Shown: piece by piece, positions 23,945 through 36,500 of the stretch
Layout: each line of letters starts with the position of its first letter
Position numbering within the stretch: position 1 is the stretch's first letter
NCBI RefSeq assembly: GCF_018687715.1
Contig: NC_056767.1
Location: forward strand, 7,627,001-7,691,000
Reading direction: 5' to 3'
Origin: Carya illinoinensis
Taxonomy: Eukaryota; Streptophyta; Magnoliopsida; Fagales; Juglandaceae
DNA: 64,000 nucleotides
Notes under the pieces: generated by a model
Seen by the model: the letters and a program-made list of their open reading frames with translations, nothing else
The model's database searches: none
Told to the model about the DNA's origin: nothing
Program-made: the position numbers and the translations under genes

Positions 23945-26112
23945 TTGAATCTAGCTTATAACTCTCTACATCATCAATAGCTTCCGAATAATTTTGACTC
24001 AAGCATATAGGGGTGGACTTCAACCAGTTTTGCAAGCATACAAGAGCCTCTACAGTTCTAGAAGCCAAAGAACTCCTAAACGGATCCAGGACATGACCTC
24101 ATGTGCTAAATGCTGACTCAGATGCAACGGTGGTGATCGAAATGTCTAAGACATCTTTTGTCATTAGAGTAAAAACTGGATACTTGATGGAGTTGACTTT
24201 CCACCAAATTAAAATTTCGAAACTCTCTGTAGAAATCTCAATACTCTCCAACAAACACCGTTCTAACTTACAATACATCAAGAATACTATATACTCTTTA
24301 TGGAACTCTATCAAAAATTCCAATGGATCATATTCTATAACGGTACTACTACTACTTCTCATTGATACACTACCTTCATCACTCCGAGTTTTGTTAGACC
24401 TAGTTACACACCCACCACCAAACTCTATACATTGTTCATACAAATATTTCATATCCCTCTTGAAAACTGCAACAAATTCCTCATCCCTCTCCTCGCCCAA
24501 TATTTTCTTGAACTAATATGCTTGAGTAACTAATTTGAACCATGGATCAAGAATGGCAGCAATAAACAACAACCGGTTTATTTTTTCAATATCACACAAA
24601 TATTTATTATACTTTGTCTTCATTCTGAAAGCCATTGAACTCAAACGTTGTTTATTATTGTTGTCACAAAAACTATTCAAGTGTTTATGAATGGCAATAA
24701 GCTCTTGGACATAAATATTTGATGTGACATATAATGTACCAGAAATATGCAAAGTGGTACTATAAAATATTTGAAGAAACTTCAAAAAATTTCTTATGGT
24801 CTCCCAATTATCAAGCCCAGGAGCTCCAAGACCCTTTTTCCCATGCTCATCCTCAGAAAAATAAACTCATGAGTAAGGATCCTCATCAAGTAAAAGTTGG
24901 AAGACTTTTTAATACTTCTCAACCATGTCCAACATAAGAAAAGTTAAATTCCATCTAGTAGACACGTCAAGATTCAAAAAACTAAAACATTGAACTTTTG
25001 ACCTATCAACACAAGACTTGAAAGTGGCAAGTCTTTGAGGAGAAGACTTCACATACTTAATCAAATTCTAGACCCTTATACTTGACTCATCAACCTCTTT
25101 CAAACCTTCACTCATAACAAGGTTTAAGATGTATGTCGTACACCTCATGTGAATAAAATGGTGAGCTGCAACACAATCCGTACTTCCTATTTCCCTTGTT
25201 CTCAACCAATCAATAGCGAAATCGTTAAAAGTAGCATTATCCACCGTAATTATGAGAATTTTTTCAATGCCCCAATCAAGCATAAACTCCTCCAACTTCC
25301 TCCCAATCGTTGTCTACTTGTGGTCACTAATTCGAACAAATGAAATGGTTTGCTTATGCAACTTCCAACTACTATCAATGAAGTGAGCGGTCACACACAT
25401 GTAATTAATATTTTAGATAGAAGTCCAAATGTTGGTGGTTAGGCACACTCTTTCTTTGGTGGTCAAAAACATTTTCTTCAAGCTATCATTCTCTCTCAAA
25501 AATAGTCTTATACAATCATGCATTACGGTGAATCGAGAAAGAATAGGAAACCTAAGATTAAGGGATTTAAAAAATTCCTGAAACCCTTCTCCCTCAACAC
25601 ATCTAAAGGGTAGCTCGTTCACTATCACCATCCTAGCAAGAGCAGCCTAGATTTTTTTCTCATTGTATTTAGTCATCCCTAAGGTCTTCTCTCCTTCCCC
25701 TTCTTCACTTCTTGCTTCCGAAACTAATAATGTTTGACTCTTGTCTAAATTACTCTTATGATTTTTGGGGGCAAAGTTGGATGTGTGTTTTCATAACCAA
25801 AGTGCCTTACCTTTTGGGATGACATTTTTATTGCCTATGACAATGATTACAAATAGCTACATGCTCTTCAAGATCATAATCAGGCACTCTTGTGAAGTAG
25901 GCCCATACCTCAGACCTATTCTTAAGATTTCTACTACTAGGTGGAGGGCGTGAGGTAGAACGGAAGGCACTAGGAGTGCCTATCGAAGATTTTATTGGTC
26001 TGCTAGACTCATTGACTATTAGACTGGGAGCATCAATCGGCTGTTCTGGGGCTGAGATGCTAGGACAAGATCCAGCTATGGATGTAGAAGTGTTTGTGCT
26101 TTCTATATTCAT
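23945..26112 (-). pseudogene. hAT transposase remnant (BED finger, hAT C-terminal domain)
   Basis: From 26112 the first piece encodes a Ser/Pro-rich N-terminus and then a BED-type zinc-finger segment (SEVWAYFTR, then VAICNHCHRQ). Four further pieces (25631, 25295, 24785 and 24500 as 5' ends) share a second frame and are split only by stops. They include LTTNIWTS, ITVDNATFND, AAHHFIHMRCTTYILNL and the dimerisation-region signature YPVFTLMTKDVL..ASESAFST. A TGA at 24097-24099 interrupts the last motif, and homology continues to about 23945 (DPFRSSL, VEALVC). Family order matches the RICESLEEPER/Ac-like proteins. One frame change and at least four stops make it non-functional. Confidence 0.88.
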
Positions 26113-26483
26113 GATTTAAGAACTAGAACTGTAGAACACACTAAGAACATGCAAAACAATACAGAAAAATTTATCAATATATCAATTTTGCCTTTTGGCC
26201 GACCAATAAAACAAAACTACTAGGTACATCAATTGGAATAAATCTGATAAGTGACCCTCTTTAGGACATTGAAGCTGTCTTTTATTAGAAGAAATAATAA
26301 TAATGATAATGATAATAAGAAAATAGCACAATTCCAATTCCAATTCAAACACATCAACATCCATCCATACTAAGCAACAAACGCTGCAATCCTTGAATAT
26401 AATTAGTATATGTATATATATTAATTAGTATATGTATATATACAATTCCAATTCCTTGAAGATCAAAAGCATGCATGTAATTA

Positions 26484-26515
<32 letters not shown>

Positions 26516-26631
26516 TAATAAGATGGGGACACCACATACAAAGAATATAATGGACTTTTTTGTGGAATTATGAAAAATGTCTGTAGGGAATGACCTACTT
26601 AATCCTACATTTGAGCAATCAGAGAACATTC

Positions 26632-26671
<40 letters not shown>

Positions 26672-26901
26672 ATGCAAGTTGATCTATTTGTATAAATATG
26701 TTTTTATGTGGATTTTGGAGCTCTATTGTCAACAACTTAATGATGTGGGTAATCCATTTTATTTCTCTAGGTTTTTGGATAGCTAAAGATTCTGTTTGGA
26801 AGTGTTCCTCTATGATTAGGTGGAAATAATTTTCAGTTGTCATTAATGGCATTAAGATCAGGTGCCAATTTCTTAGACTGGGCCTTTAACTATAATGGCA
26901 T

Positions 26902-27170
26902 TAATATGCTACCTTTGCATGTCAAAAGGGATATAGAAAATAATAAATGGTGCTTCATTTTGGATGAGGATTCAATTCTATTACAGTTAAAGGATGGTTT
27001 CTCTTCTGAAACAGAGGTACTTTATGTGGGTTCTCTTAAGGTTGAAATAGATGCTAATGAATAAGAAGAGTTTGCACAAAAACTATTGGAGGACTTCAAT
27101 TATGTGCCTACTTTTCTACCCCATGACCTTTAGAAGAAGTTTTATCTTGGGTTCTGTAAACCGCAGCAGC
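26902..27170 (+). pseudogene. Captured fragment of a class II trehalose-phosphate synthase gene
   Basis: Within the hAT, on the opposite strand to the transposase, is a frame with NMLPLH, DEDSILLQLKDG, FSSETEVLYVGSL and, after a stop, FAQKLLEDFN, VPTFLPHDL and KKFYLGFCK. This order is the start of the glycosyltransferase-20 domain of plant class II TPS proteins (the TPS5-11 group). The fragment breaks off before the LWPLFHY segment. In-frame TAA (27062-27064) and TAG (about 27131) stops replace what are Gln codons in the family. About 90 codons survive. The sequence upstream (26837-26901) is open but does not look like TPS. It is most likely a gene piece picked up by the transposon and then decayed. 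Confidence 0.82.
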
Positions 27171-27759
27171 TAATAGCTATAGGCAATCGATTCAATTGAA
27201 TATCAATGATTCAATGAATCGTTAGAGAGAGAGAGACAAAGAGAGACAGAGAGAGAGAAGAGACGACGCTGTGACAGGAAAAGAAAAATCGCGTGGGCAA
27301 ATTGGCAATACCTGGAAATGGAATCTCACTGAACGGAGAAGAGACGACGCCGAGACATGATAAGAGATCGGAGGCTGAACGTCGACCACTGGTTGGGGCT
27401 GGGCTATGGTTGAGATCGTGGGGGTTGGGGCTAGGGTTCCTGAAGAGTCGAAATTGAAGGCCTAAGAGTCAAAGTGATGAATTTGTTAATCTTAGGGTCG
27501 GTGGGTGGAATCGGTGGATTAAGCCTGGCATACATCTAAATGACGCTAGGAAATGACATTTTGAAGTAAAACGACGCCGTTTAACCTCAAAAAAGGGCAC
27601 CGTTTTACTATGATTTCAATTTTTTTGTGACCAAAACAGAGTCCAACGACGGTTAGACTCTATTTTAACCATTTTCAACCCTTTTTTTTTGTAAACACTA
27701 AATCAAATTTTAATCTTTGTTTTAATCATAAATTTCTTTATTTATGGTTTTTATAATCT
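27171..27759. other. Non-coding hAT interior with a GC-richer block
   Basis: A GAGA-rich tract at about 27225-27260 is followed by a GC-richer stretch to about 27560 with AAACGACGCCGTTTAACC near 27570, a motif frequent in plant intergenic and element DNA. It may be the transposase promoter or leader side of the element. No open frame of interest is seen. Confidence 0.45.
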
Positions 27760-28740
27760 TTTTTATTACTAAATGTAATTCTTATATTGATTATTAACAA
27801 TTACTATTTAACTCATATCTAATGATATGCTATTATACTATAGTTATGTTTAAATATTCTTAGTATTTATTATTACATGTTATTAAAATATTATAATATT
27901 TAACTTATAGTAAATTAGTAATGTTTAACTTATTCTTATTATAATATTATATATTAATTATTATATATTAGTATTACATGTTATTATAGATTGATTACTG
28001 TACATTACTATTAAATATTATTATACTTTAATATTTATATATTAGTGTTATATGTTATTATACATTGATTATTATACATTACTAGTACATGTTATACAAT
28101 AGTATTAAATGTTATTATACATTAATTATTATATATTAGTATTACATGTTAATATGTTATTATGCATTAGTGGCTTATTGCTTAACACATTATTAGTATT
28201 ACAAGTTATTATACTCTACAGATTGATTACTATACATTACTACTACATGGTATACTAGATACATTAGTGTTACATGTTATTATAGTATAAGTGTATTATT
28301 TTAGGTACATTTGTTCATACTAGTATTTAACTCACTATATAAGGTATAATTATATAAAATATTTCAATACATATAATTAATTTATAAAAAATACATATAT
28401 TTTTATAAAAACATGTAAAATATAAGGGCCATGCTAATGTATAAAAAATACATATATTTTTATAAAAACATGTAAAGTATAAGGGTCATGTTAGTGTATT
28501 ATTGAGTTTATCTAACTATATAAATATAGTTATATAAAATCTATATCATCAATAATTTAGTTATTAACTTATTATACATTAGTTTTACATGTTATTATAA
28601 ATTTTTTATTTATATAGTTGTGTTTATCCATTAGTTTTACATGTTATTATACATTAGTATTATAATGTTACATGTTTTTATGCATTTTAGTGTTTATACA
28701 TTATTATTAGATGTTAATATATTGAAAACACATATATTTT
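27760..28740. repeat. Degenerate AT-rich tandem array inside the hAT
   Basis: Variants of ACATGTTATTATACATTA recur about every 20-60 bases across nearly 1 kb. A local 60-bp duplication (AAAAAATACATATATTTTTATAAAAACATG, split here only in description) starts at about 28386 and again at about 28444. It is non-coding and reads as an old, expanded minisatellite. Confidence 0.65.
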
Positions 28741-28904
28741 TATAAAATATGCACAATATCAGAGCGGAGTCAGAGTTGGAATGGGAAGTCGGAGTCGATG
28801 TATCAAAGTTGGAGCGGAGCGGAGTCGGCACACTTCCACCTCCGACTTCGACTCCCGGAGGTGGAAGTCGGATTTTCGGATTTCTGCTTAGCCCTAGTTA
28901 CATC

Positions 28905-29828
28905 TTTCCTTTCCTTCCTTTTCTTCTTCATGCCTCTCTCTCCTTCTCTAAATCTCTTCTTCTTCATCTCGTCCTTTCATCGTCTTCTACTTGTTCTTCA
29001 TGCATAGACCCAAGGCATGACGATACGAGTGTATATTGAGATCAATGGCATAGCCATGAGCTCTGCAAAAACCAACTGCACAACGTGATGTTGAGCCTCA
29101 ATAGAGTGCTAGAGACACATTGCCACAAATGTGGATCTCCCCACACAGAGGTTCATGATCAAGATTGTGAACTTAAATATTTTATCTATGAGCAAGTGGG
29201 TTTTAATGATTTGGTTATTATGGCCTTTTGAATTATTTAATGGCCTAGAAGCTTGGAAGGATTTGAATGTTTGCAAAAGAGGCTTTAGATTGATTTTATT
29301 GATAGAAATTAATTAGATGGTGGGATGGGAAAAACATCCACCCAGTCAATGGGGGCAAGTAGGCATGAGGTCTGGCGAGGATTTGTTTCATTGTCCAATT
29401 TGTGTTTTTAGCAAAATAGATACCATATTAGTCAAGCATATTAACACTTATCACATTAGATTATATTGAGAATGATATATTATTCCAAAGGAACAAATTC
29501 TTCCCTTGTATCTTTTTTCTTTTGTTAACATTAAATGTGCAATAGGATTGGGCAAGAGACCCTAACAAATGCCTAAAAAACAAACGTTATAGTGCATGAA
29601 ATAGAAAAACAAAGGGGAAATGGAACCAAATGGTTTCAGTCTCATATTTCTCAATTCGCAGTCGAGGAAAAGGCTAGCTTGAATATGTTTTTTTTTTTTT
29701 CTTTTTGTGAAAGATGATCCTAAGCAATAAGGTGAGCACAGAAATAGTCCAACTTGAGGTGGTCACTAGAAGTCTCCTCTCCCGCATCTTGGAAAAGCAT
29801 CTAATTCCACACAAAAGGTGATAGTGAG
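28905..29828. other. Spacer between hAT elements
   Basis: A C/T-rich stretch at 28905-29000 leads into unremarkable AT-rich DNA. The frames at 28749-29039 and 29131-29316 cross repeat boundaries or lack domain features. A T run lies at about 29687-29702. No gene is supported. Confidence 0.45.
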
Positions 29829-30488
29829 TAGGGGTGTAACTAGTCAAATTCGGTCTGCTTTTAGACAAATTTTGAGACTAAAATGGTACACACTAGTTTT
29901 GAAAATTTAAGAATCATTATAGATCGATTCATTGTCAAAATCAAAACTTTCAGTTTTTTCGATTTCGGTCCGGTCTGGTCCCCCTTTTTTTAGTTTATCG
30001 TTTACACATGTGACTCTACATAAGTTTAGTATTATAATTTTTTCAACACTAAAATTAATTGCTAGAATTTAATATTTATTATACTAACTCATTATGTCTA
30101 ATTATACTAGTGAGATTAATAGACTTGAATAATAAGATTAAAATAGTATAATTAGTGTCTAAATATACTGGTATGGTATAAGTAGTGTCTAACTTATATA
30201 AAATGTTATATTAAGTTTATGTTATAAGATTAATAGACTTGAATAATAAAATTAAAATTTTATATTGTATTAATTAGCAATTGAGTATATGAATATAATA
30301 TAAAAACTTATCTATAATCTAAAAAATTTAAAATATATACCAATCCGGTTTGGTTTAAAACGGTTTTCAAAATATGAAAATCGATACCGAACCGGTTTAG
30401 GACCAGTTCTAATTCTTAAGAACAGGTATCGGACTAAACCCACAAGTTTGGTTCAACCAATTTTTTGATTTTTTTTTTTACTCCCCTA
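29829..30488. mobile_element. Non-autonomous hAT-like element (660 bp)
   Basis: The left end reads TAGGGGTGTAACTAG and the right end, in reverse complement, reads TAGGGGAGTAAAAA. The flanking 8-mers ATAGTGAG (29821-29828) and ATAGTGGG (30489-30496) match at seven of eight positions, the target size of hAT elements. The interior is non-coding, with CGGTCCGGTCTGG and ACCGGTTTAGGACC stretches near the two ends. Confidence 0.8.
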
Positions 30489-30496
30489 ATAGTGGG

Positions 30497-31143
30497 GTTT
30501 GAAGCTATAGAGGCACGAACAAGCTGCTAAAAGTGATAGTATAAGATGGCCATGATGGAAGGGAGTGATGGATAAAAAGCATGCTTGAAGTTGTAGACAA
30601 AATATAGCAAATCAAGCCTCCTATAACTATGAAAAAAAAAATAATGAATCACATAAATAAACAAACGTGTAAGCAAATAAAACAACTAAAATACCCAAAA
30701 TTTGATGCCTAAGTGGAGGTGGGAATGTTTGCAGGGGTAAATGGTGGTGGGTGGTTGTTCTAGGGGAAAGAAGCTGGCAACATCTGGTAAACACAAGTGT
30801 TTGAGCCAATTCATGTGGTTGTGTGTGCATAAGCACCAATAGATGATTGCTAGTGAATGGGTGTTGGGGAGGCGATGGAGTGGGGAGTTAGTTGCATAGG
30901 CGCATGGGGGCTATTTAAAAGCGTATGGTGGCATAGTGGTTTTTTTTGTGAGAAGGGAGCTGGAGCGTGAGATCCACGTGCACTGGAAGCGAGATGTGTA
31001 GATGACGTGACACACTCATCATTTGGATGTCACCATATGCATGGTGGCTTATGGTGTAGCAGACCACAAACTAAAGCTAAATGCATCACTAGTTGAATTC
31101 TTCCCTTCCATTGAACGCCTACTTCCATACCCTATGTCTCAAT
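30497..31143. other. Spacer without recognised features
   Basis: No gene is supported. The minus frame at 30627-30839 has no recognisable domain. A G-rich stretch around 30840-31000 has no element boundary that I can see. Confidence 0.45.
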
Positions 31144-31755
31144 GAATGGTGTAACTAGTCCAGTTTTGGATAAATTTTGCAACCAAACAAATATATACCG
31201 ATTTTGAAAATTTAAGAGTCGTTACAGACCAATTCATCATTGAAATCAAAGCTTTCGATTTTTTCAATTTTGGTCTAGTCTGGTCTTATTTTCTCAATTT
31301 ACAGTTTACACATATGACACTACATAAGTTTAATATTATAATTTTTTCAACACCAAACTTATAGTTATTGCTAGAATTTAGTTTTTATTATTAACAATTA
31401 CTAATTTATTAATGTCTAATTGTATAAGTAGTGTTAACTTAAATAAAATGTTATATTAATTTTATGTATAAGTAGTGTTAACTTAAATAAAATGTTGTAT
31501 TAATTTTATGTTATAATATTAATAAACTTGAATGATAAGATTAAAATTTTATGTTATATTAATTATAGATTTAGCATATAGTATAATATAAAAAAATATA
31601 CACCCCTATATAGTTCGGTTTAAATCATTTTTTAAAATATGAAAATCGGTATCAAACCAGTTTAGGACCAATTTCGATTTTTAAAAACCAGTACCAGACC
31701 AAACCCACCAATTCAATCTAGTTCAACTGGTTTTTCACATTTTTTTACACCCCCA
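31144..31755. mobile_element. Second, older copy of the 29829-30488 hAT-like element
   Basis: GGTGTAACTAGTC at the left, ACCAGTTTAGGACCAATTTC near the right and a final TTTACACCCCCA follow the same order as the 29829-30488 element, with more mutations. The first bases of the left terminal repeat are altered and no convincing 8-bp duplication remains, so the ends are approximate. Confidence 0.65.
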
Positions 31756-33502
31756 GTGTAAGCTTATTAGCCATTTTCGTTGTGTTGGGTACTATAAATT
31801 TTACCCCCATAAGCTTTAAAAATCCATGTCTTATTTTTTTGACCTAGACAATCATTTTAGGGGATATCAGTCCTAGCATTGGAAGTTTGAACCCCCAACC
31901 GTGGACCCAAGGACCATGGATTGTGTCATTCGGAAAGGCCATTAATTACAAACCCATATGTCACTAATAAAACGTTAAAACCAAAAAGCTTGTCAGAGTA
32001 ATATTTAAGGCATTAGTGATATATCAATCTTTGTAATCGAAAGTATCAACTAATGGGGATGAGAACAGCCCAAATGGGGTGGCTCAGTACTCTAGGAGTG
32101 AAAGGATCTCACAATGGGGTTGAAATGGGCAGTCTTTTTTTTTTTCCCTCTGCATTACAATCACATCATCATAGATGGGACCAAATCATCGAAAATTCGT
32201 ATTTGATACACCATTCAGATGAAATGATACGAGATATTTTAAATAATAATAAAATTTTTAAATTAAGATAAGATAAAATATTTTATAAAAAATATATATT
32301 TAAATAATAAGATGAAATAAGATAATTTTTAATTTTTAAAATTTGAAAAAAATGTGTCACTGTTTTATAAAGAGCCGAATTGTAAACTTTACACGCTGTT
32401 TATATCAATTTTGTACTGTTCATATAATGTTTACTGTTAATTTTACTGTTTATTACCGTTTATTTAAGTGAATCTTTTAAATTTAAAAATAAATATAGCA
32501 TGTTGAAATAGGAAAAACTGATAACCAAACTGGACCCGAATCCAATTGACGAAAAGTAAGAAAGTACACTATGGCAACATTGCCCTTTTTTATACAAAAA
32601 TAAAAGGCAGATTAAACCTCAGCATTTGGACGAACTTCAAAAATTAAAGTATAGATCATAATAATGCAACATCTCCATTGGTCCCACAACCTATCAAGGT
32701 GAAAGGGTAACCCCCAAAAGGAAAAATCTAAAGGTTGATTGATTTACATACATTACATATGTGTTCCTAACCATTGAATCCACAATAATACAGTAATTGG
32801 ATTCTCAAATGTTATCAGGAACTTGGTGCCTGGTGGAAGAACTGGTGCTTTAGTGCACCACAAATACTAAGTTGACACCAAATCAGTGTCAAAATAATAT
32901 ATACTTTTCTTTTTTGCTCTGCTGTACAGCATCAATCATGTTCTTGCCCCCCTCATTTCCCATTCAACTCTAAATCTGGTAAAAAAACAGAACATAAATT
33001 GGAGAGCATGGGACAATGTACAGGGACAATTTTCCCTTCATATAAAATAGTGTAACATCAAATAGCAGTCTTTTCTGCAAGATTATTCCCAAGATTATTC
33101 AACTCTAACTCAAGACACATTTCATACTGTTGAACCATTATTGGTGAATTTGGAGAATGAAATAGTGCATTCAAATGCTTCTACTTTCAATTGCCATGTT
33201 CAGATGCATTTCAAATAACAAAGCTACAGAAAAGTAATATGGGATGTAAGCACCCTCCACTATCTAGTGACTCTGTGGTGATCAGTTGTACACTGATGAA
33301 TAAAAGAAAAGTAATCATCTAGATCAATTTTTAGCTTTTAGTATAGATAAGTCTCATGAAAAGTATTCCATAGAAGAAACTCCAGCAGAAAGGAAGTGTA
33401 CATGAGAAATTTAATGGGATCAAATTATGAACCAGAGAGTTCTACAGAGAAGGGTACCTGCTATTATTGGTAAAATGTAATAATAGATGGCTGGATGGGG
33501 CC
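31756..33502. other. Spacer and remorin 3' flank, with an AT-rich repeat
   Basis: A 32210-32345 segment carries the AAGATAAGATAAAATATTTTA and GATGAAATAAGATAA blocks of the MITE-like family seen at 5914. The last several hundred bases before 33503 should include the remorin 3' untranslated region. No other gene is supported. Confidence 0.5.
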
Positions 33503-36500
33503 TTAGAAAGCATGGCAGGTGAAACAGCCACTCAAGGAGCCTATCTGACGGGTTCTGCGGAATGAGAGAGCCTTATGGGAAGTCCTAGTAACTTGATTGG
33601 CCTGACTGGCCAACACTGAGCTCCTCATAACTTGAGCTCTCTTCTGAGCTGATATCAACTTGTTCATTATCTTATCCATGGATGACGATCTCTTCTTTTC
33701 CAGCTTCATCTGAAAGTGATAAATAAATATAGAATCTAGTCGCATTGGAGAAAATAAAGGAAACATATCTCACCACAGAGGGTTGATTATTAAGTGAATG
33801 TTTCAAAAAATATAAAACGATGCATTAAGAAACATAACATTAGGAAATAACCTCCAGTTTTCGTATTGCTGCCTCAGCTTTTGCCTTCTGCAGGTTCTCC
33901 CATGCTGTGATTTTGGCTTCCTCTCTTTTTGACCTGGAACAAGTCAAAAGACATAGGCTCATTGACATAGAATAGTTACGTTTCTGCATTCATTTCATGG
34001 CTGGCACCAAGTGGGATTTATCTTCTGATCTCATAATATGGCCAAGAACTAAGAATTATAAATACTGGAATTTGTAGCCTAAATATCTTCGGGCAGTATA
34101 GGCGCTTTCTTTTATATTCTTATCCTACATTGGATGCTGGTATCATAGTCAAGAAGGAAAAGGGAGAGTTCAACTCGGGAAAAAAAGGGTCTAGCACCTG
34201 ACAAAAAGTGGCATGAATTCCTTGATATTCACTAAACTAACCAACCAACAGCCATTACCTGGAACTGACTTACATTTGGAAAACTTGTTTGAGTTCAAAG
34301 GTAACAATTCAACTCATTAAGAAATCCGTGCTCCACTTTTGATGCAGTTAGCCAGCTGAAGCTCAGATGATTAAGAAAAATGCTATTCACAATGATGACT
34401 GGCTCAGCATTTCAGAGTACCTAATTGATGCATTACCTTGTAAACCATCATCCTTGCACCATCCTTTTCATTATCCTATGATATAACATCGAAATGACTT
34501 GAAAACTGTCATTTTCTAACTTATTGGCCTTTTTTTTTTTTTTGATCAGTGGCATATTGGCCAATTATTTGATGCCACATCACGTTAAGGGATGGTGAAA
34601 GGATGATGGTTAAAAGGTTAATGAAGATCAATTTTCAGATGATTACCAACCATCGTCTTCCCAACTGTTTCTTAGTAAGATCTATCCAAAAGTTTACAAT
34701 ACCAAAGGGTTGCAGCATCAAACACCCACCATTTTACTCCACCACACACGAATAAACAATGAACTATGGTACAATATTAACAAGGGCAACTTAAGGATTT
34801 CTTTTTAAAGAATCTCATCATCTTTGAAAAACCATTTTGACGTCTCCGAAATCTTTTCTTAGACTCTCTAAATGTGCATTTGCTCCCATCAAATGCGAAG
34901 AGGTGGATTCTGAACCACACATTTTGCTCCCCACCTTTTTTTATTTCACTATACATGGATAAACAGAAAGTATTCAATGTACTATGGTACAAGTTTAACA
35001 AGAAGGGCAACACAAGGAATTCTTGTTAGAGGATCTCATAATATTGCATGACCCCATTAAGATATCATCATATTGTAGTTAAATGTCCCAACAGAACTGA
35101 AGGAAATTTAAATAATAAAGTAGTCAAATATTCATACCTGGAAATGCTCTTTATATCCAACATGGAAGGTTGAGTACCCACACCTTTCTTTTTCCAGTCA
35201 TCGACATTAGCTGAGCTCTTCCCAGGGAGCCGAGCTCTATGTTTTTTGGACCACCTGGTCACAGTGACACGTTCATCTACCGGGACATCCCTAACTTCCA
35301 TTTTAGATGATGGTTGGCTATGCAACTGCACAATAGGAGGGGAGTAGGGAGTGGAGGCAGAGAAAGAAAGCCTCCTGTGTGGAGATGAGTGACTGCTACC
35401 CTGTGGACTCATCTGGGTTGCCATGTCCCTTCTTGAAACACCCAAGGATATGTCAGTCCCTGTATCCTTGAGCCTATCGAGCTTTTCATCTGTGTTTGAA
35501 ACAAGGGAAACAGGTAAAGATCAGATATGTGAAAATATATCATGCCTCGCATTTTTTTCATAAAAGATGGGTCTTGAGAGATTAGTAGAGGTTTAAGCTT
35601 AACAATTTAAAATCCAGTACTATTACCCACATTGAACTCCTCTTTTATTCAGATGCTATGAGAATTCTAATCAACTTTCACCAACCAGTTAGCTAAAGGA
35701 CAATTCTAGGATGACTACCAAATGTGCCCACCAAATGTGCACACTAGTACAAATAAGTTTTTTTTTTTTTCCTTAAAGTAGTTTTTAAACATCCTTAACC
35801 GTTTAGAAAAAAAAATATATATATATATATATATAAAAATTCACTAATACTCACTTCTTTAACCATTAAGAAAAAATATATATATGAGGGGGCACATTTG
35901 GTGGGTATATTTAGTAGTGAGACTGTCATTTTCCTTAACTAAAACATCAATTAAAAGGAACTGGCATCCAGTCTTTGACTCAATCAGTCCTTCACGCTGA
36001 CAATTACATTCATGAATGATGTTAAACTAACGAAGTTTAAATGACCTGCAAATCCTAATTCTAATCGATACTAATCAAAGAAAGTGAGGCTTAAAGGAGC
36101 TAATTTAGTATTACCTTGTAATCCAGGCAATGATGCTTGGCTCAGCATCTCAGAGTAGCCGTGCACACTAACTGAACGTGCAATGAAAGGCTCTGTTCCC
36201 CCAGGAACTCCAGCATTGCCATTAGAATGTATCGCCAATCCGTCCGCTGCTACCACACCGGCCGAAAACGGAGAAGCCGCAACATTACCCCCATAGAACA
36301 TCGGCGTCGCCGGAGAATACATCGAGTAATACGCAATCCCAGGCTGACCGAGTGGACCACTCTTAGACTTGGGCCGCCTCTGCGGTGGCTGAAACGAAGG
36401 CCTTGCAACACCATCTCCCGAAACCGGACTGAAAATCCACCTTTCTGCGTCTTCCCATTTCGAAGGCAACGTCGACCTTCCATTGTTGAAAGGCAGCAAT

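Larger units (their letters stand above)
22876..28896 (-). mobile_element. Degenerate hAT-superfamily DNA transposon (6.0 kb)
   Basis: The ends are TAGGGCTGATCACC at 22876 and, in reverse complement, TAGGGCTAAGCAG ending at 28896. Flanking 8-mers are GTTATGTT (22868-22875) and GTTACATC (28897-28904), five of eight identical, as expected for an aged hAT target duplication. Both ends carry clusters of GTCGGAGT/ACTCCGAC motifs, typical of subterminal transposase-binding regions. A broken hAT transposase on the minus strand lies inside, together with a fragment of a host trehalose-phosphate synthase gene. The element is inactive. Confidence 0.85.

Noticed and set aside
26837..27064. 75-codon plus frame as a small gene
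   Set aside because: It is the first part of the TPS fragment plus unrelated upstream sequence. TPS homology continues past its stop and is broken again.
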